From Lentisphaeria bacterium (lineage in GTDB: Bacteria; Verrucomicrobiota; Lentisphaeria; Victivallales; Victivallaceae): a DNA stretch of 64,000 nucleotides. The stretch covers positions 1 to 64,000 of the forward strand of contig JABLYX010000015.1 of the NCBI GenBank assembly GCA_018265615.1, read 5' to 3'. The notes below the pieces were generated by a model. That model was not told where the DNA came from. It was given only the letters and a program-made list of their open reading frames with translations, and did no database searches. The translations under genes were made by a program, and so were the position numbers. This document shows positions 40,014-54,254 of this stretch, piece after piece (position 1 is the first letter of the stretch; every line of letters begins with the position of its first letter).

Positions 40014-40024
40014 GCTAATTGCCC
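39948..40024 (-). tRNA. tRNA-Val (anticodon TAC)
   Basis: A 77-nt cloverleaf with encoded CCA. Acceptor GGGCAAT/ATTGCCC, discriminator A, D arm AGCTCAGTTGGTTAGAGC, anticodon stem TTTGC/GCAAA with loop TTTACAC (anticodon TAC), T arm with GTTCGAGTC. It is the integration target of the prophage and lies 67 bases downstream of comF in the same direction. Confidence 0.97.
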
Positions 40025-40091
40025 GGTCTGTAAATATATCACCGGTTCCATGCATTCGCAAGCCGCGACCGGGAAAAAAATCCGCACGGGC

Positions 40092-40805
40092 TCAATAACG
40101 CGGCGTCCGTGCGGCAGTCAACACAAACACCGGCCCGGCTCCCTCCTTCAGGAGCACCTTTGCCGCCGCAGCGAGCGTCGCCCCCGTTGTGAACACGTCA
40201 TCCACCAGGAGCACGCACTTTCCACGCAGCACATCGGGACGGCGGACCGCAAACACGCCGTGCGGATTCTTCCGCCGCTCCTCGCGGGCCAACCTCGCCT
40301 GATGGCGGGTCCGCCGGATCCGGACAAGCGCGTTGCAAAGCGGAATTCCAAGCTCGCGGGCCACAACGCCGCCGAACAGCGCCGCCTGATTGAACGAACG
40401 CCGGTAGTGCCGCGTGAAATGCAGCGGAACCGGAACCACGACATCCGCCCGGAAATTCTCCTCCTGCCGCATGCGTTCCGCCGCCGGAATCCCGAACGGG
40501 CGCGCGAGCTCCGGATGATTGAAAAACTTGAAGCGATGAATCACGCGGCGCGTCAGATCGCGGTACTCATAAACCGCCGCCGCCCCGATCCATGGCCGTT
40601 CATCCCCGGCCAGGCAGGTTGAACAGAGCGCGAGCACGGTGTCGAGCTCACCGCCGCAGCCGCGGCAACGGATACCCGTAATGCGATGCATCTGCGCCTC
40701 GCACTCCGGGCAGAAACGGTTCGCTCCGCCGCCATCGCCGCAACGGCAGACCGGGCATGGAAACAGATTCAACGCCGCCGCGAGCCTCCGCAGAAATTCA
40801 CGCAT
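40092..40805 (-). CDS. comF: ComF family phosphoribosyltransferase-like protein
   Basis: A 237-residue protein. N-terminal zinc finger (FPCPVC ... FCPEC ... CRGCGG ... CSTC, residues about 14-70), then the ComF region (AAAVYEYRDLTRRVIHRFKF), VPVPLHFTRHYRRSFNQAALF and the PRPP-binding type motif CVLLVDDVFTTGATLAAAA near the C terminus. ComF proteins are needed for DNA uptake in competent bacteria; the chemistry is unsettled. Start at 40805 overlaps the yraN stop by eight bases. The alternative start upstream would be inside yraN. Confidence 0.9.
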   Translation of the reverse strand: MREFLRRLAAALNLFPCPVCRCGDGGGANRFCPECEAQMHRITGIRCRGCGGELDTVLALCSTCLAGDERPWIGAAAVYEYRDLTRRVIHRFKFFNHPELARPFGIPAAERMRQEENFRADVVVPVPLHFTRHYRRSFNQAALFGGVVARELGIPLCNALVRIRRTRHQARLAREERRKNPHGVFAVRRPDVLRGKCVLLVDDVFTTGATLAAAAKVLLKEGAGPVFVLTAARTPRY

Positions 40806-41202
40806 GAGAGTGGCCTCCCCCCGCTTCCAGCGGCGGCAGATAGTCAAGCCGGTGCCGGATGCTCCGGATGCCCCGGCTTCCGGCCACGACTTCAATAAGA
40901 TCGAACCGTCCCTTCAGCGCCGGCTTGCCGATCACCCGGTAATAGTAGAGTGCCGCGCGGAAATTCCGGCGCATCTGGCGCGGAGAGAGATTGTCGCCGG
41001 GGCGGTAAAGCCCGACGCGGCGCAAGGTCTTGACTTCGACAAAAACCAGCGTCGCCCCGTCGCGTGCGACAATATCGAGTTCCCCGGAGCGTACACGCCA
41101 GTTGCGCGCCAACAGCGTGTACCCTTTCGCGAGCAGCAGCCGGGCCGCGGCCTCCTCGCCGCGCCGGCCCAGGGCAAGGTGAGCCGCCCGGGCAAGTTTC
41201 AT
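40798..41202 (-). CDS. yraN: YraN family (UPF0102) putative endonuclease-like protein
   Basis: A 134-residue protein with the typical GRRGEEAAARLLLAKGYTLL ... GELDIVARDGATLVFVEVKT ... RNFRAALYYYRVIG layout. GELDIVA and FVEVKT are the E-D-EVK core of Holliday-junction-resolvase-like nuclease folds. Starts by ATGA overlap with the ispD stop. Member of a four-gene operon. Confidence 0.93.
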   Translation of the reverse strand: MKLARAAHLALGRRGEEAAARLLLAKGYTLLARNWRVRSGELDIVARDGATLVFVEVKTLRRVGLYRPGDNLSPRQMRRNFRAALYYYRVIGKPALKGRFDLIEVVAGSRGIRSIRHRLDYLPPLEAGGGHSHA

Positions 41203-41882
41203 TTCCGCCTCTCCCGGAACTGCCGCTCAAGCCTTGCGACATCGGCCGGATAGGTGATCTTGGTGTTGTCCTCCCCGTTGTGAAGCACAGAACAGGGGAA
41301 TCCGGCGGCAGCGTAAATTCCGGCATCGTCGGTGAAATCCGCATCCGGGTTCTGCGCATAGGCGCATCGCAGCCGCGCAAGATCGAACACCTGCGGCGTT
41401 TCAACGCGCCAGAGCCCGGCGCGCGGAACCGTCTCCCCGATCATGCCGGATTCATCGCATCGCTTTAAAGTGTCCGTCACCGGTTTTCCGGGAATCGCCC
41501 CGCCGCGATACCGCGCCTCCGCAACAAGCCGCTCCAGCAATGCGGCCGACGCCAGCGGACGCGCCGCATCGTGAATCGCGACAATGCCGTTCCCGAGCGG
41601 AACAGCATCGAGGCCGGAACGCACCGAAGCGGAACGAAAAGCTCCGCCCTCTGCCCAGACGATTCCACTTCCCGGCAGGAACCGTTCCGCCGTCTCTTCC
41701 AATTCCCGCCGCCTGTCCTTCGGGTGCACTACCACGAGACAGCCCGGAGCCGCAACCGGCAGAAACTCTCTGACACTGTGCAGAAAGGCCGGCAGCCCGT
41801 CAAGTTCGAGCAGCAGTTTGTCTCCACCGAACCGGCGGGCGGAACCGCCCGCAACGATGACCACGGCAAGATCAGGAATCAT
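41199..41882 (-). CDS. ispD: 2-C-methyl-D-erythritol 4-phosphate cytidylyltransferase
   Basis: A 227-residue enzyme of the MEP isoprenoid pathway that transfers CMP from CTP to MEP. It carries the nucleotide-binding start VVIVAGGSARRFGGDKLLL, a central IVAIHDAARPL, PVTDTLKR, and the C-terminal TPQVFDLARL ... FTDDAGI ... GEDNTKITYPAD. Length is normal. Start chosen at 41882, 16 bases after the lpdA stop, because homology begins there. It implies that the host makes isoprenoids by the MEP route. Confidence 0.93.
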   Translation of the reverse strand: MIPDLAVVIVAGGSARRFGGDKLLLELDGLPAFLHSVREFLPVAAPGCLVVVHPKDRRRELEETAERFLPGSGIVWAEGGAFRSASVRSGLDAVPLGNGIVAIHDAARPLASAALLERLVAEARYRGGAIPGKPVTDTLKRCDESGMIGETVPRAGLWRVETPQVFDLARLRCAYAQNPDADFTDDAGIYAAAGFPCSVLHNGEDNTKITYPADVARLERQFRERRK

Positions 41883-41898
41883 ATGCGTCTGCCGGAAT

Positions 41899-43296
41899 TT
41901 ATCGTTTCCGGCGGGTCGGCAGATGGGCGCATTCGCCGTGGACCGCATGCGCGGCCTCCATCATCGCCTCTCCGAGGGTCGGGTGCGCATGGATCGCACG
42001 GCCAAGCTCTTTCGCCGTAATCTCCATCAGCATGGCGGGAACAGCCTCGGCGATCAAGTCGGTCGCATGCGGCCCGATGATGTGGACGCCGAGCACCTGA
42101 TCGGTCTTCGCGTCCGCAAGGATCTTCACAAATCCCTCGGTCTGATTGATCGCCATCGCCTTGCCGAGCGCCGCAAACGGGAATTTGCCGACGCTGTAGG
42201 CGACGCCTTCACTCTTGAGCTGTTCTTCGCTCCTGCCGACCGTGCCGATCTCGGGAGAGGTGAAAATGCATCCCGGCGTGATATCGCCGGGAAACTCTTC
42301 AGACTTGCCGCACAACGTATTCACGACGTTTCCGGCAGCGGCGCTCGCCCAATGCGCAAGCATGATTTTACCGACCGCATCGCCGATCGCATAGATATTC
42401 GGAGCGCTGGTCCGGAAGCTCCCGTCGACCTCGACGAATCCGCGCTGGCTGACCTTCACTCCGGCAGCGGCGAGATTCAGATCGGCTGTCACCGGCTTGC
42501 GTCCGATCGAAACGAGCAGATAATCCGCTTTCAGCGTCTCATCGCCGACTTTGCCGGAGACGCCACGCGCCGTGCATTTGATGTCCGAAAGCGGAGTGCC
42601 GTTCATGATCCGGATTCCCATGCCGCTCATCTGCTTTGCCAGCAGCTTCGCACACTCTCCGTCCGTCTGCGGCAGGATTTGCGGAAGCATCTCGACCACA
42701 GTAACTTCAACACCGAGCTCGGCAAACAGGCAGGCGAATTCGCAGCCGATCACGCCGCCGCCGAGAATCAGCAGGCTCTTCGGCAGTTTCGGCAGACTCA
42801 GCAGCTCCGTGGAGGTCAGGATCCGGTTTCCCTGAGGAATGAATCCCGGAACCAGCGGCTCGGAACCGGTCGCAATGATGAACTTATCGGCCTCGATGAC
42901 CGTCCCCGCCGCCTCGCCGGCAGCAACCATCAGCTGCCGGCGAGAGAGAAATTCGCCGCGGCCGCTGAAAACGGTCACACCCGCCGACTTGAGAAGAGAA
43001 GAGATCCCGCCGCGCAGCTTGCCGATCACCTCATCCTTGCGGTCGAGCATCTTCTTCCAATCCGCCCTGATCTCGCCGGAGATCTCAACGCCGAAATCGG
43101 CCGCATGCTTCGCGGAAGCATAGACCTCAGCTCCCGCAATCAGTGTTTTGGTCGGGATGCAACCGACATTCAAACAGGTACCGCCCGGAAACGCCTTCTC
43201 GACAATCGCCGTCTTGAAACCGCACTGTCCGGCACGAATCGCTGCGACATACCCGCCGGGACCGGCGCCGATCACACACACATCAAATTTTTCCAC
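41899..43296 (-). CDS. lpdA: dihydrolipoyl dehydrogenase (E3)
   Basis: A 465-residue flavoprotein that reoxidises dihydrolipoamide of 2-oxoacid dehydrogenase or glycine cleavage complexes with NAD+. FAD site VCVIGAGPGGYVAA (7-20), redox pair GGTCLNVGC (Cys41, Cys46), NAD site LLILGGGVIGCE, second FAD motif NIYAIGDAVG, and catalytic His438 in HAHPTLGE. The start is GTG 43296 after GGGAGAGAC; the frame is open further upstream into the ribosomal terminator, without SD. First gene of the operon; no E1/E2 genes are nearby. Confidence 0.95.
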   Translation of the reverse strand: MEKFDVCVIGAGPGGYVAAIRAGQCGFKTAIVEKAFPGGTCLNVGCIPTKTLIAGAEVYASAKHAADFGVEISGEIRADWKKMLDRKDEVIGKLRGGISSLLKSAGVTVFSGRGEFLSRRQLMVAAGEAAGTVIEADKFIIATGSEPLVPGFIPQGNRILTSTELLSLPKLPKSLLILGGGVIGCEFACLFAELGVEVTVVEMLPQILPQTDGECAKLLAKQMSGMGIRIMNGTPLSDIKCTARGVSGKVGDETLKADYLLVSIGRKPVTADLNLAAAGVKVSQRGFVEVDGSFRTSAPNIYAIGDAVGKIMLAHWASAAAGNVVNTLCGKSEEFPGDITPGCIFTSPEIGTVGRSEEQLKSEGVAYSVGKFPFAALGKAMAINQTEGFVKILADAKTDQVLGVHIIGPHATDLIAEAVPAMLMEITAKELGRAIHAHPTLGEAMMEAAHAVHGECAHLPTRRKR

Positions 43297-43383
43297 GGTT
43301 AGTCTCTCCCTGATGATTGGCCTTCTGAAGCATACAGACAAGATAGCACAATTTTCGCCGCGTTCAAGCGAAAAGCCGTGGAT

Positions 43384-43424
43384 AAAAAAAGAAACCCCGT
43401 AATCGGTTTTCACCGGCTGCGGGG
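43384..43424 (-). terminator. Rho-independent terminator after rpsS
   Basis: Read leftward: an outer stem CCCCG/CGGGG, inner CGGT/ACCG with GAAA loop, then a T-rich run (TTTCTTTTTTT). It ends the ribosomal protein operon and separates it from lpdA. Confidence 0.85.
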
Positions 43425-43448
43425 CATCTTTCTATCGATTTCAGATAA

Positions 43449-43712
43449 TTACTTACCGGAAACCACACCGTGATCCTTGAAGGTACGGGTCAGCGCGAAC
43501 TCGCCGAGTTTGTGACCGACCATGTTTTCGGTCACGAACACCGGGATGAAGCTCTTGCCGTTATGCACGTTGAACGTATGTCCAACGAAGTCCGGGATAA
43601 TCATCGAGCGGCGCGACCAGGTTTTGATCGCCACTTTCTGACTGCCCATCTTTTCGATTTTGTCGATCAGGTACTGGTCGACGAACGGGCCCTTCTTAAT
43701 CGATCTGGCCAT
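43449..43712 (-). CDS. rpsS: 30S ribosomal protein S19
   Basis: An 87-residue protein with MARSIKKGPFVDQYLIDKI, TWSRRSMIIPDFVGHTFNVH and KLGEFALTRTFKDHG, all typical of S19, which binds the head of the 30S subunit with S13. Its ATG overlaps the rplB stop by one base (TAATG). It is the last ribosomal gene of this cluster: rplV, rpsC and the rest of the S10/spc genes do not follow. Confidence 0.98.
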   Translation of the reverse strand: MARSIKKGPFVDQYLIDKIEKMGSQKVAIKTWSRRSMIIPDFVGHTFNVHNGKSFIPVFVTENMVGHKLGEFALTRTFKDHGVVSGK

Positions 43713-44542
43713 TACTTCTTCCTCCGCTCAACAATGAAGTTCTTCGAAGTCTTCTTCGGGTTGCGGGTACGCTTGCCCTTGGCCAGCTTGCCCCACGGCG
43801 AAACCGGATGGCCGCCGCCGGAGGTACGCCCTTCACCGCCACCCATCGGATGGTCGACCGGGTTCATCGCAACACCGCGGACATGCGGACGGAAGCCCAT
43901 ATAGCGCTTCTTGCCGGCTTTGCCCATCTTCACGTTCATACGGTCGAGGTTGCCGATCTGTCCGACCATCGCGTGGCAGTTCACATGGATCATGCGGACT
44001 TCACCCGACGGCAGTTTGATCTGCGCATAGGTCTCTTCCTTGCCGCGGAGCGTCGCAACCTGGCCGGCCGAACGCGCGATCTTCGCGCCGCGACCGGGCT
44101 GCATCTCGATGCAGCAGATATTGACGCCGACCGGAATATCCTTGAGCGCAAGCCAGTTGCCCGGCTTCAGCTCGGACTTCGAGCCGTTCATGACCGTATC
44201 GCCGACCTTCAGGCCGACCGGAGCAAGGATGTAGGACTTCTCGCCGTCCGCATAGCAGATCAGCGCGATGTTCGCCGAACGGTTCGGATCGTATTCGATC
44301 GAAGCAACCTTCGCCGGAACGTTCTCCTTGGCGCGCACGAAGTCGACCATGCGGTAACGGCGCTTGTTGCCGCCCCCGCGGAACCGGGTCGTGATCCGAC
44401 CCTTGTTGTTGCGGCCGCCGGACGACTTTTTGCCCTTGACCAGACTCTTCTCCGGCGTGGTGCTGGTGATCGTGGACGCATAGTCCAGAGTCGCCATATG
44501 ACGCCGGGAGGGAGTCACGGGATTAAAATTCTTAACCGCCAT
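43712..44542 (-). CDS. rplB: 50S ribosomal protein L2
   Basis: A 276-residue protein of the peptidyl-transferase neighbourhood. Seen: SSGGRNNKGRITTRFRGGGN, GDTVMNGSKSELKPGNWLAL and the C-terminal RGVAMNPVDHPMGGGEGRTSGG with the conserved His. Standard length. Preceded by rplW with an 18-base gap. Confidence 0.99.
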   Translation of the reverse strand: MAVKNFNPVTPSRRHMATLDYASTITSTTPEKSLVKGKKSSGGRNNKGRITTRFRGGGNKRRYRMVDFVRAKENVPAKVASIEYDPNRSANIALICYADGEKSYILAPVGLKVGDTVMNGSKSELKPGNWLALKDIPVGVNICCIEMQPGRGAKIARSAGQVATLRGKEETYAQIKLPSGEVRMIHVNCHAMVGQIGNLDRMNVKMGKAGKKRYMGFRPHVRGVAMNPVDHPMGGGEGRTSGGGHPVSPWGKLAKGKRTRNPKKTSKNFIVERRKK

Positions 44543-44560
44543 TTATTTCGTCTCCCTCTG

Positions 44561-44842
44561 TTAAATAATCTCGATGCTGCCTTCGGACAAGGTGACGATT
44601 GCCTTCTTCCAGTCGGCGCGACGCCCCATTTTATTGGTGCGCCCGGCACGACGGGCCTTGCCCATGCAGTTCATTACATTCACCGATTTGACCTTGACCT
44701 TGAACAATTCTTCGATTGCCCGGCCGATCTCGATCTTCTCGGCATCCGTCTTCACCTTGAACACATACTTCGAGGCCTGCGCCTGCGCGTTGCACTTCTC
44801 GGTGACCACCGGTGCGATGATGATATCAAAAGCACTTCTCAT
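44561..44842 (-). CDS. rplW: 50S ribosomal protein L23
   Basis: A 93-residue protein at the polypeptide exit, where trigger factor and SRP dock. IIAPVVTEKCNAQ, KYVFKVKTDAEKIEIGRAIE and GKARRAGRTNKMGRRADWKK are typical of L23. Located between rplD and rplB as in other bacteria. Confidence 0.98.
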   Translation of the reverse strand: MRSAFDIIIAPVVTEKCNAQAQASKYVFKVKTDAEKIEIGRAIEELFKVKVKSVNVMNCMGKARRAGRTNKMGRRADWKKAIVTLSEGSIEII

Positions 44843-44853
44843 GGTAAATCTCC

Positions 44854-45489
44854 TTACGCCAGACGCTGAATGAACGCGTCAAGGGCATCCTTCGTGAAAA
44901 GGAGCTTGCCGAAGCGAAGCAGTTCATACACGTTGACATTGTCAGACTTGCGAAGCACCAGATTCGACAGGTTGCCGGTCGCGCAGACCACCGCCGCCTG
45001 GTCTTCCAGGCACGGAAGCGACATCATGACCGTGCTGTCGGCAATATTCAGGCTCTTCAGGATCGAAACGACATTCTTCGTCTTGTGATCCGGCAGCTGG
45101 ACATTATCCACAACCACCACGTCGCCTTCGACGATGCGCTCCGAAAACGCGCGCTTCAGCGCGAGCTGCAGAACCTTCTTGTTGACCTTCTTCGCAAACG
45201 AACGCGGACGCGGTCCGAAAATCGTACCGCCGCCGACCCAGACGGGGCTCCGGCTCGAACCGGAACGGGCACGGCCGGTTCCTTTCTGGCGGAACGGCTT
45301 CGCACCGCCGCCGGAAACTTCGCCGCGCGTCTTCGTGCAGGCCGTACCGGCCCGCAGACCCGCGAGATACGCGACCACGGTGTCATGCACCGCCTGTTCG
45401 CCCTTCTCCAACTCGATCACACCCTCCGGAATGACATATTCGCCAACCCGGGCACCTTTGCAATCAAGGATATCTAAAGTATTCGACAT
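44854..45489 (-). CDS. rplD: 50S ribosomal protein L4
   Basis: A 211-residue protein with GLRAGTACTKTRGEVSGGGA, KPFRQKGTGRARSGSSRSPV and GGGTIFGPRPRSFAKKVNKK, the L4 extended loop and core. ATG 45489 has GAGGTG upstream; a Met three codons earlier is less suited. In some bacteria L4 represses the S10 operon; no such leader is evident before rpsJ here. Confidence 0.98.
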   Translation of the reverse strand: MSNTLDILDCKGARVGEYVIPEGVIELEKGEQAVHDTVVAYLAGLRAGTACTKTRGEVSGGGAKPFRQKGTGRARSGSSRSPVWVGGGTIFGPRPRSFAKKVNKKVLQLALKRAFSERIVEGDVVVVDNVQLPDHKTKNVVSILKSLNIADSTVMMSLPCLEDQAAVVCATGNLSNLVLRKSDNVNVYELLRFGKLLFTKDALDAFIQRLA

Positions 45490-45501
45490 GTTACACACCT
45501 C

Positions 45502-46158
45502 TTACTTCTGCGCGGCCGGCTGCTTCTTGATTGCACTCCGGATCAACAACACGCCGCCGTTCGCTCCCGGGACTGCACCCTTGAGCAAAAGCACGTTGTC
45601 TTCCGCCATCACGCGCACGATCTTCAGATTCTGAACCGTACGCGGAACATTGCCCATGTGACCCGGCATGCGCTTGCCCTTGATCACGTTGCCCGGCCAT
45701 TCGCAGCAACCGATGGAACCGGTACGCCGGGTCCAGGCACCGCCGTGGCTCGCGCGGCCGCCGCCGAAACGGTACCGGCGGACAACACCCTGGAAGCCGC
45801 GGCCCTTCGTCGTGCCGACCACATCCAGATACTCGTTCGCCTCGAAGATATCCGCCTTGAGCTCGGTACCGAGCGCCGGGACTTCGTCCTTCTCGGAGAT
45901 GCGCACTTCGCGCAGCACCGACGGCAGCTTGTCACCGGAAAGCCCCGCTTTCGCGAGGTGGCCGGCGCGGGCCTTCGTGACGTTCTTCGCCTTGCGCTCA
46001 CCGAAACCCAGCTGAACAGCCGCGTAACCGTCGCGCTCCCTGGTCTTGACATCGGTCACCACACACGGACCGGCCTGAACCACCGTCACCGGGATCAGCA
46101 CGCCGTTCTCGTCGTAGACCTGAGTCATTCCGACCTTTTTACCGATTAATCCTTTCAT
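45502..46158 (-). CDS. rplC: 50S ribosomal protein L3
   Basis: A 218-residue protein with MKGLIGKKVGMTQVYDENG at the start and KGRGFQGVVRRYRFGGGRAS and GSIGCCEWPGNVIKGKRMPG in the extended loop near the peptidyl-transferase centre. ATG 46158 follows AAAGGAG. A Gln target for methylation in GxxQGxxRRy-type loops is visible as GFQG. Confidence 0.98.
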   Translation of the reverse strand: MKGLIGKKVGMTQVYDENGVLIPVTVVQAGPCVVTDVKTRERDGYAAVQLGFGERKAKNVTKARAGHLAKAGLSGDKLPSVLREVRISEKDEVPALGTELKADIFEANEYLDVVGTTKGRGFQGVVRRYRFGGGRASHGGAWTRRTGSIGCCEWPGNVIKGKRMPGHMGNVPRTVQNLKIVRVMAEDNVLLLKGAVPGANGGVLLIRSAIKKQPAAQK

Positions 46159-46237
46159 ACTTTCTCCTTTCGTGAGAAACATTCGATACGTGCCCCCAAT
46201 CGGTCGGGAGCCTTGGTATCTATGGAGTCAGAACCTT

Positions 46238-46561
46238 CTAGACCCCAATCTTGATCGCGATATCCACGCCGGCGGGCAGATTCAGCTTCTTGAGCTCATC
46301 GACCGTCTTCGCCGTCGGGTTGACAATGTCCATCATACGCTTGTGCGTGCGGATCTCAAACTGCTCCATCGACTTCTTGTCGACGTGCGGGGAACGGTTG
46401 ACCGTCCAGCGCTCGATGCGGGTCGGAAGCGGAACCGGCCCGGCCACGAGGGAACCGGTACGTTTGGCAGTTTCAAGAATCTCGTTGACCGACTGATCCA
46501 GAATCCGGTGCTCGTAAGCCTGAAGCCGGATGCGGATACGCTGGGTTTTGCCCGTAGCCAT
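46238..46561 (-). CDS. rpsJ: 30S ribosomal protein S10
   Basis: A 107-residue protein with TQRIRIRLQAYEHRILDQSV, VAGPVPLPTRIERWTVNRSP and FEIRTHKRMMDIVNPTAKTV. S10 is both a ribosomal protein and the NusE antitermination factor. It begins three bases after the fusA stop, with no separate promoter visible, and no second tuf gene lies between fusA and rpsJ. Confidence 0.98.
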   Translation of the reverse strand: MATGKTQRIRIRLQAYEHRILDQSVNEILETAKRTGSLVAGPVPLPTRIERWTVNRSPHVDKKSMEQFEIRTHKRMMDIVNPTAKTVDELKKLNLPAGVDIAIKIGV

Positions 46562-46564
46562 AGC

Positions 46565-48682
<2,118 letters not shown>

Positions 48683-48700
48683 AATGTTCATTCCCGGCGC

Positions 48701-49171
48701 TTACCAGCGGTAGTGAGCGAACGCTTTGTTCGCCTGCGCCATTTTAAAGGTGTCTTCTTTCTTCTTAATCGAGGAACCGGTGTTCTCGAATGCGTCCAAA
48801 AGTTCGCCGGCAAGCGAATCGGTCATCGATTTGCCCTTGCGGCCGCGGGAATAGCTCGTAATCCAGCGCATGGCCAAAGCGACCTGCCGCTCCGGATCGA
48901 CTTCGATCGGAACCTGGTAGGTCGCACCGCCGACGCGGCGGCTCTTCACTTCGAGCTTCGGCTTCACGTTCTCCAACGCCTGCAGGAACACATCGATCGC
49001 CTGCATATCCGGCTTCTTCTCCTGGATCGCGTCGAACGCGCCGTAAACGATCTGCTGCGCGGTGGATTTCTTGCCGCGGGTCATGATCGTGTTGATCAGG
49101 CGGGCCACCAGCTCGCTGTTGTACTTCACGTCGGGAATCAGATCCCGCTTCACAGCACTGCGTCTTCTCAT
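48701..49171 (-). CDS. rpsG: 30S ribosomal protein S7
   Basis: A 156-residue 30S head protein with MRRRSAVKRDLIPDVKYNSE, LINTIMTRGKKSTAQQIVYG, VKSRRVGGATYQVPIEV and a C-terminal FAHYRW. Typical length. It nucleates assembly of the 3' major domain of 16S rRNA. Confidence 0.98.
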   Translation of the reverse strand: MRRRSAVKRDLIPDVKYNSELVARLINTIMTRGKKSTAQQIVYGAFDAIQEKKPDMQAIDVFLQALENVKPKLEVKSRRVGGATYQVPIEVDPERQVALAMRWITSYSRGRKGKSMTDSLAGELLDAFENTGSSIKKKEDTFKMAQANKAFAHYRW

Positions 49172-49209
49172 CTGTTTCGCACCCTATCTAAATTTCAGTT
49201 CGTTGTCGG

Positions 49210-49620
49210 TTACTTCTTCTTACCCTTGGCGGCGGCCGCTTCCTGGCCCGGCTTCGGGCGCTTCGCGCCGTACTTCGAACGGCTCTGGCGACGCTTGTCG
49301 ACGCCGAGGCTGTCCAGCGCGCCGCGGACGATGTGGTAACGCACACCCGGAAGGTCGCGCACACGGCCGCCCTTCACGAGCACCACGGAGTGTTCCTGCA
49401 GGTTGTGGCCCTCGCCGCCGACATAGGCGGTGACTTCCTGCCCGTTGGTCAGGCGGACACGCGCGATCTTACGCAACGCCGAGTTCGGCTTCTTCGGGGT
49501 ACGGGTCGTGACCTGCAGGCAGACGCCACGACGCTGCGGGCAGGCGCTCAGCGCCTTGGATTTACTTTTCTTTGCCTTCTCTTCGCGTCCGAAACGCACC
49601 AACTGGTTGATTGTCGGCAT
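49210..49620 (-). CDS. rpsL: 30S ribosomal protein S12
   Basis: A 136-residue decoding-centre protein. Lys43 is conserved (RTPKKPNSALRK) and the Asp89 region reads GGRVRDLPGVRYH: position 88, Lys in E. coli, is Arg here. Lys88Arg is a known streptomycin-resistance change in other bacteria. The C terminus carries a short Lys/Ala tail. First gene of the unit behind a promoter at about 49,700. Confidence 0.98.
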   Translation of the reverse strand: MPTINQLVRFGREEKAKKSKSKALSACPQRRGVCLQVTTRTPKKPNSALRKIARVRLTNGQEVTAYVGGEGHNLQEHSVVLVKGGRVRDLPGVRYHIVRGALDSLGVDKRRQSRSKYGAKRPKPGQEAAAAKGKKK

Positions 49621-49686
49621 AACAAATTCCTGTTTCTTATATTTTCAATCGAATTATAAAAGACTTAACATACATCAAAGACTCAT

Positions 49687-49715
49687 AAAATAATACCGCA
49701 AACCGGGTTTTGCAA
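49687..49715 (-). promoter_or_regulatory. predicted sigma70-type promoter for rpsL-rpsG-fusA-S10
   Basis: Read leftward: -35 TTGCAA (complement of 49710-49715), 17-bp spacer, -10 TATTTT (complement of 49687-49692), in an AT-rich stretch upstream of rpsL. The same -35 hexamer TTGCAA is used in the predicted promoter near 63,420. Confidence 0.55.
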
Positions 49716-49762
49716 ATAACTTACCGATTTTTTTGGCAAAATTCTTGTACAAGCCTGTTTCC

Positions 49763-49798
49763 GGCGCAGCTCCAGAGTTCATTCCCCGAAGCTGCGCC
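49763..49798 (-). terminator. strong hairpin after rpoC, possible terminator
   Basis: A perfect 9-bp stem GGCGCAGCT/AGCTGCGCC around an 18-base loop, 17 bases after the rpoC stop. There is no T run, so it may be a partial terminator or an mRNA 3'-end stabiliser between the rpoBC and rpsL units. Confidence 0.5.
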
Positions 49799-49814
49799 GC
49801 ACCCTTATTTACGC

Positions 49815-54236
<4,422 letters not shown>

Positions 54237-54254
54237 GGTAAATTCCTCCTCGAA

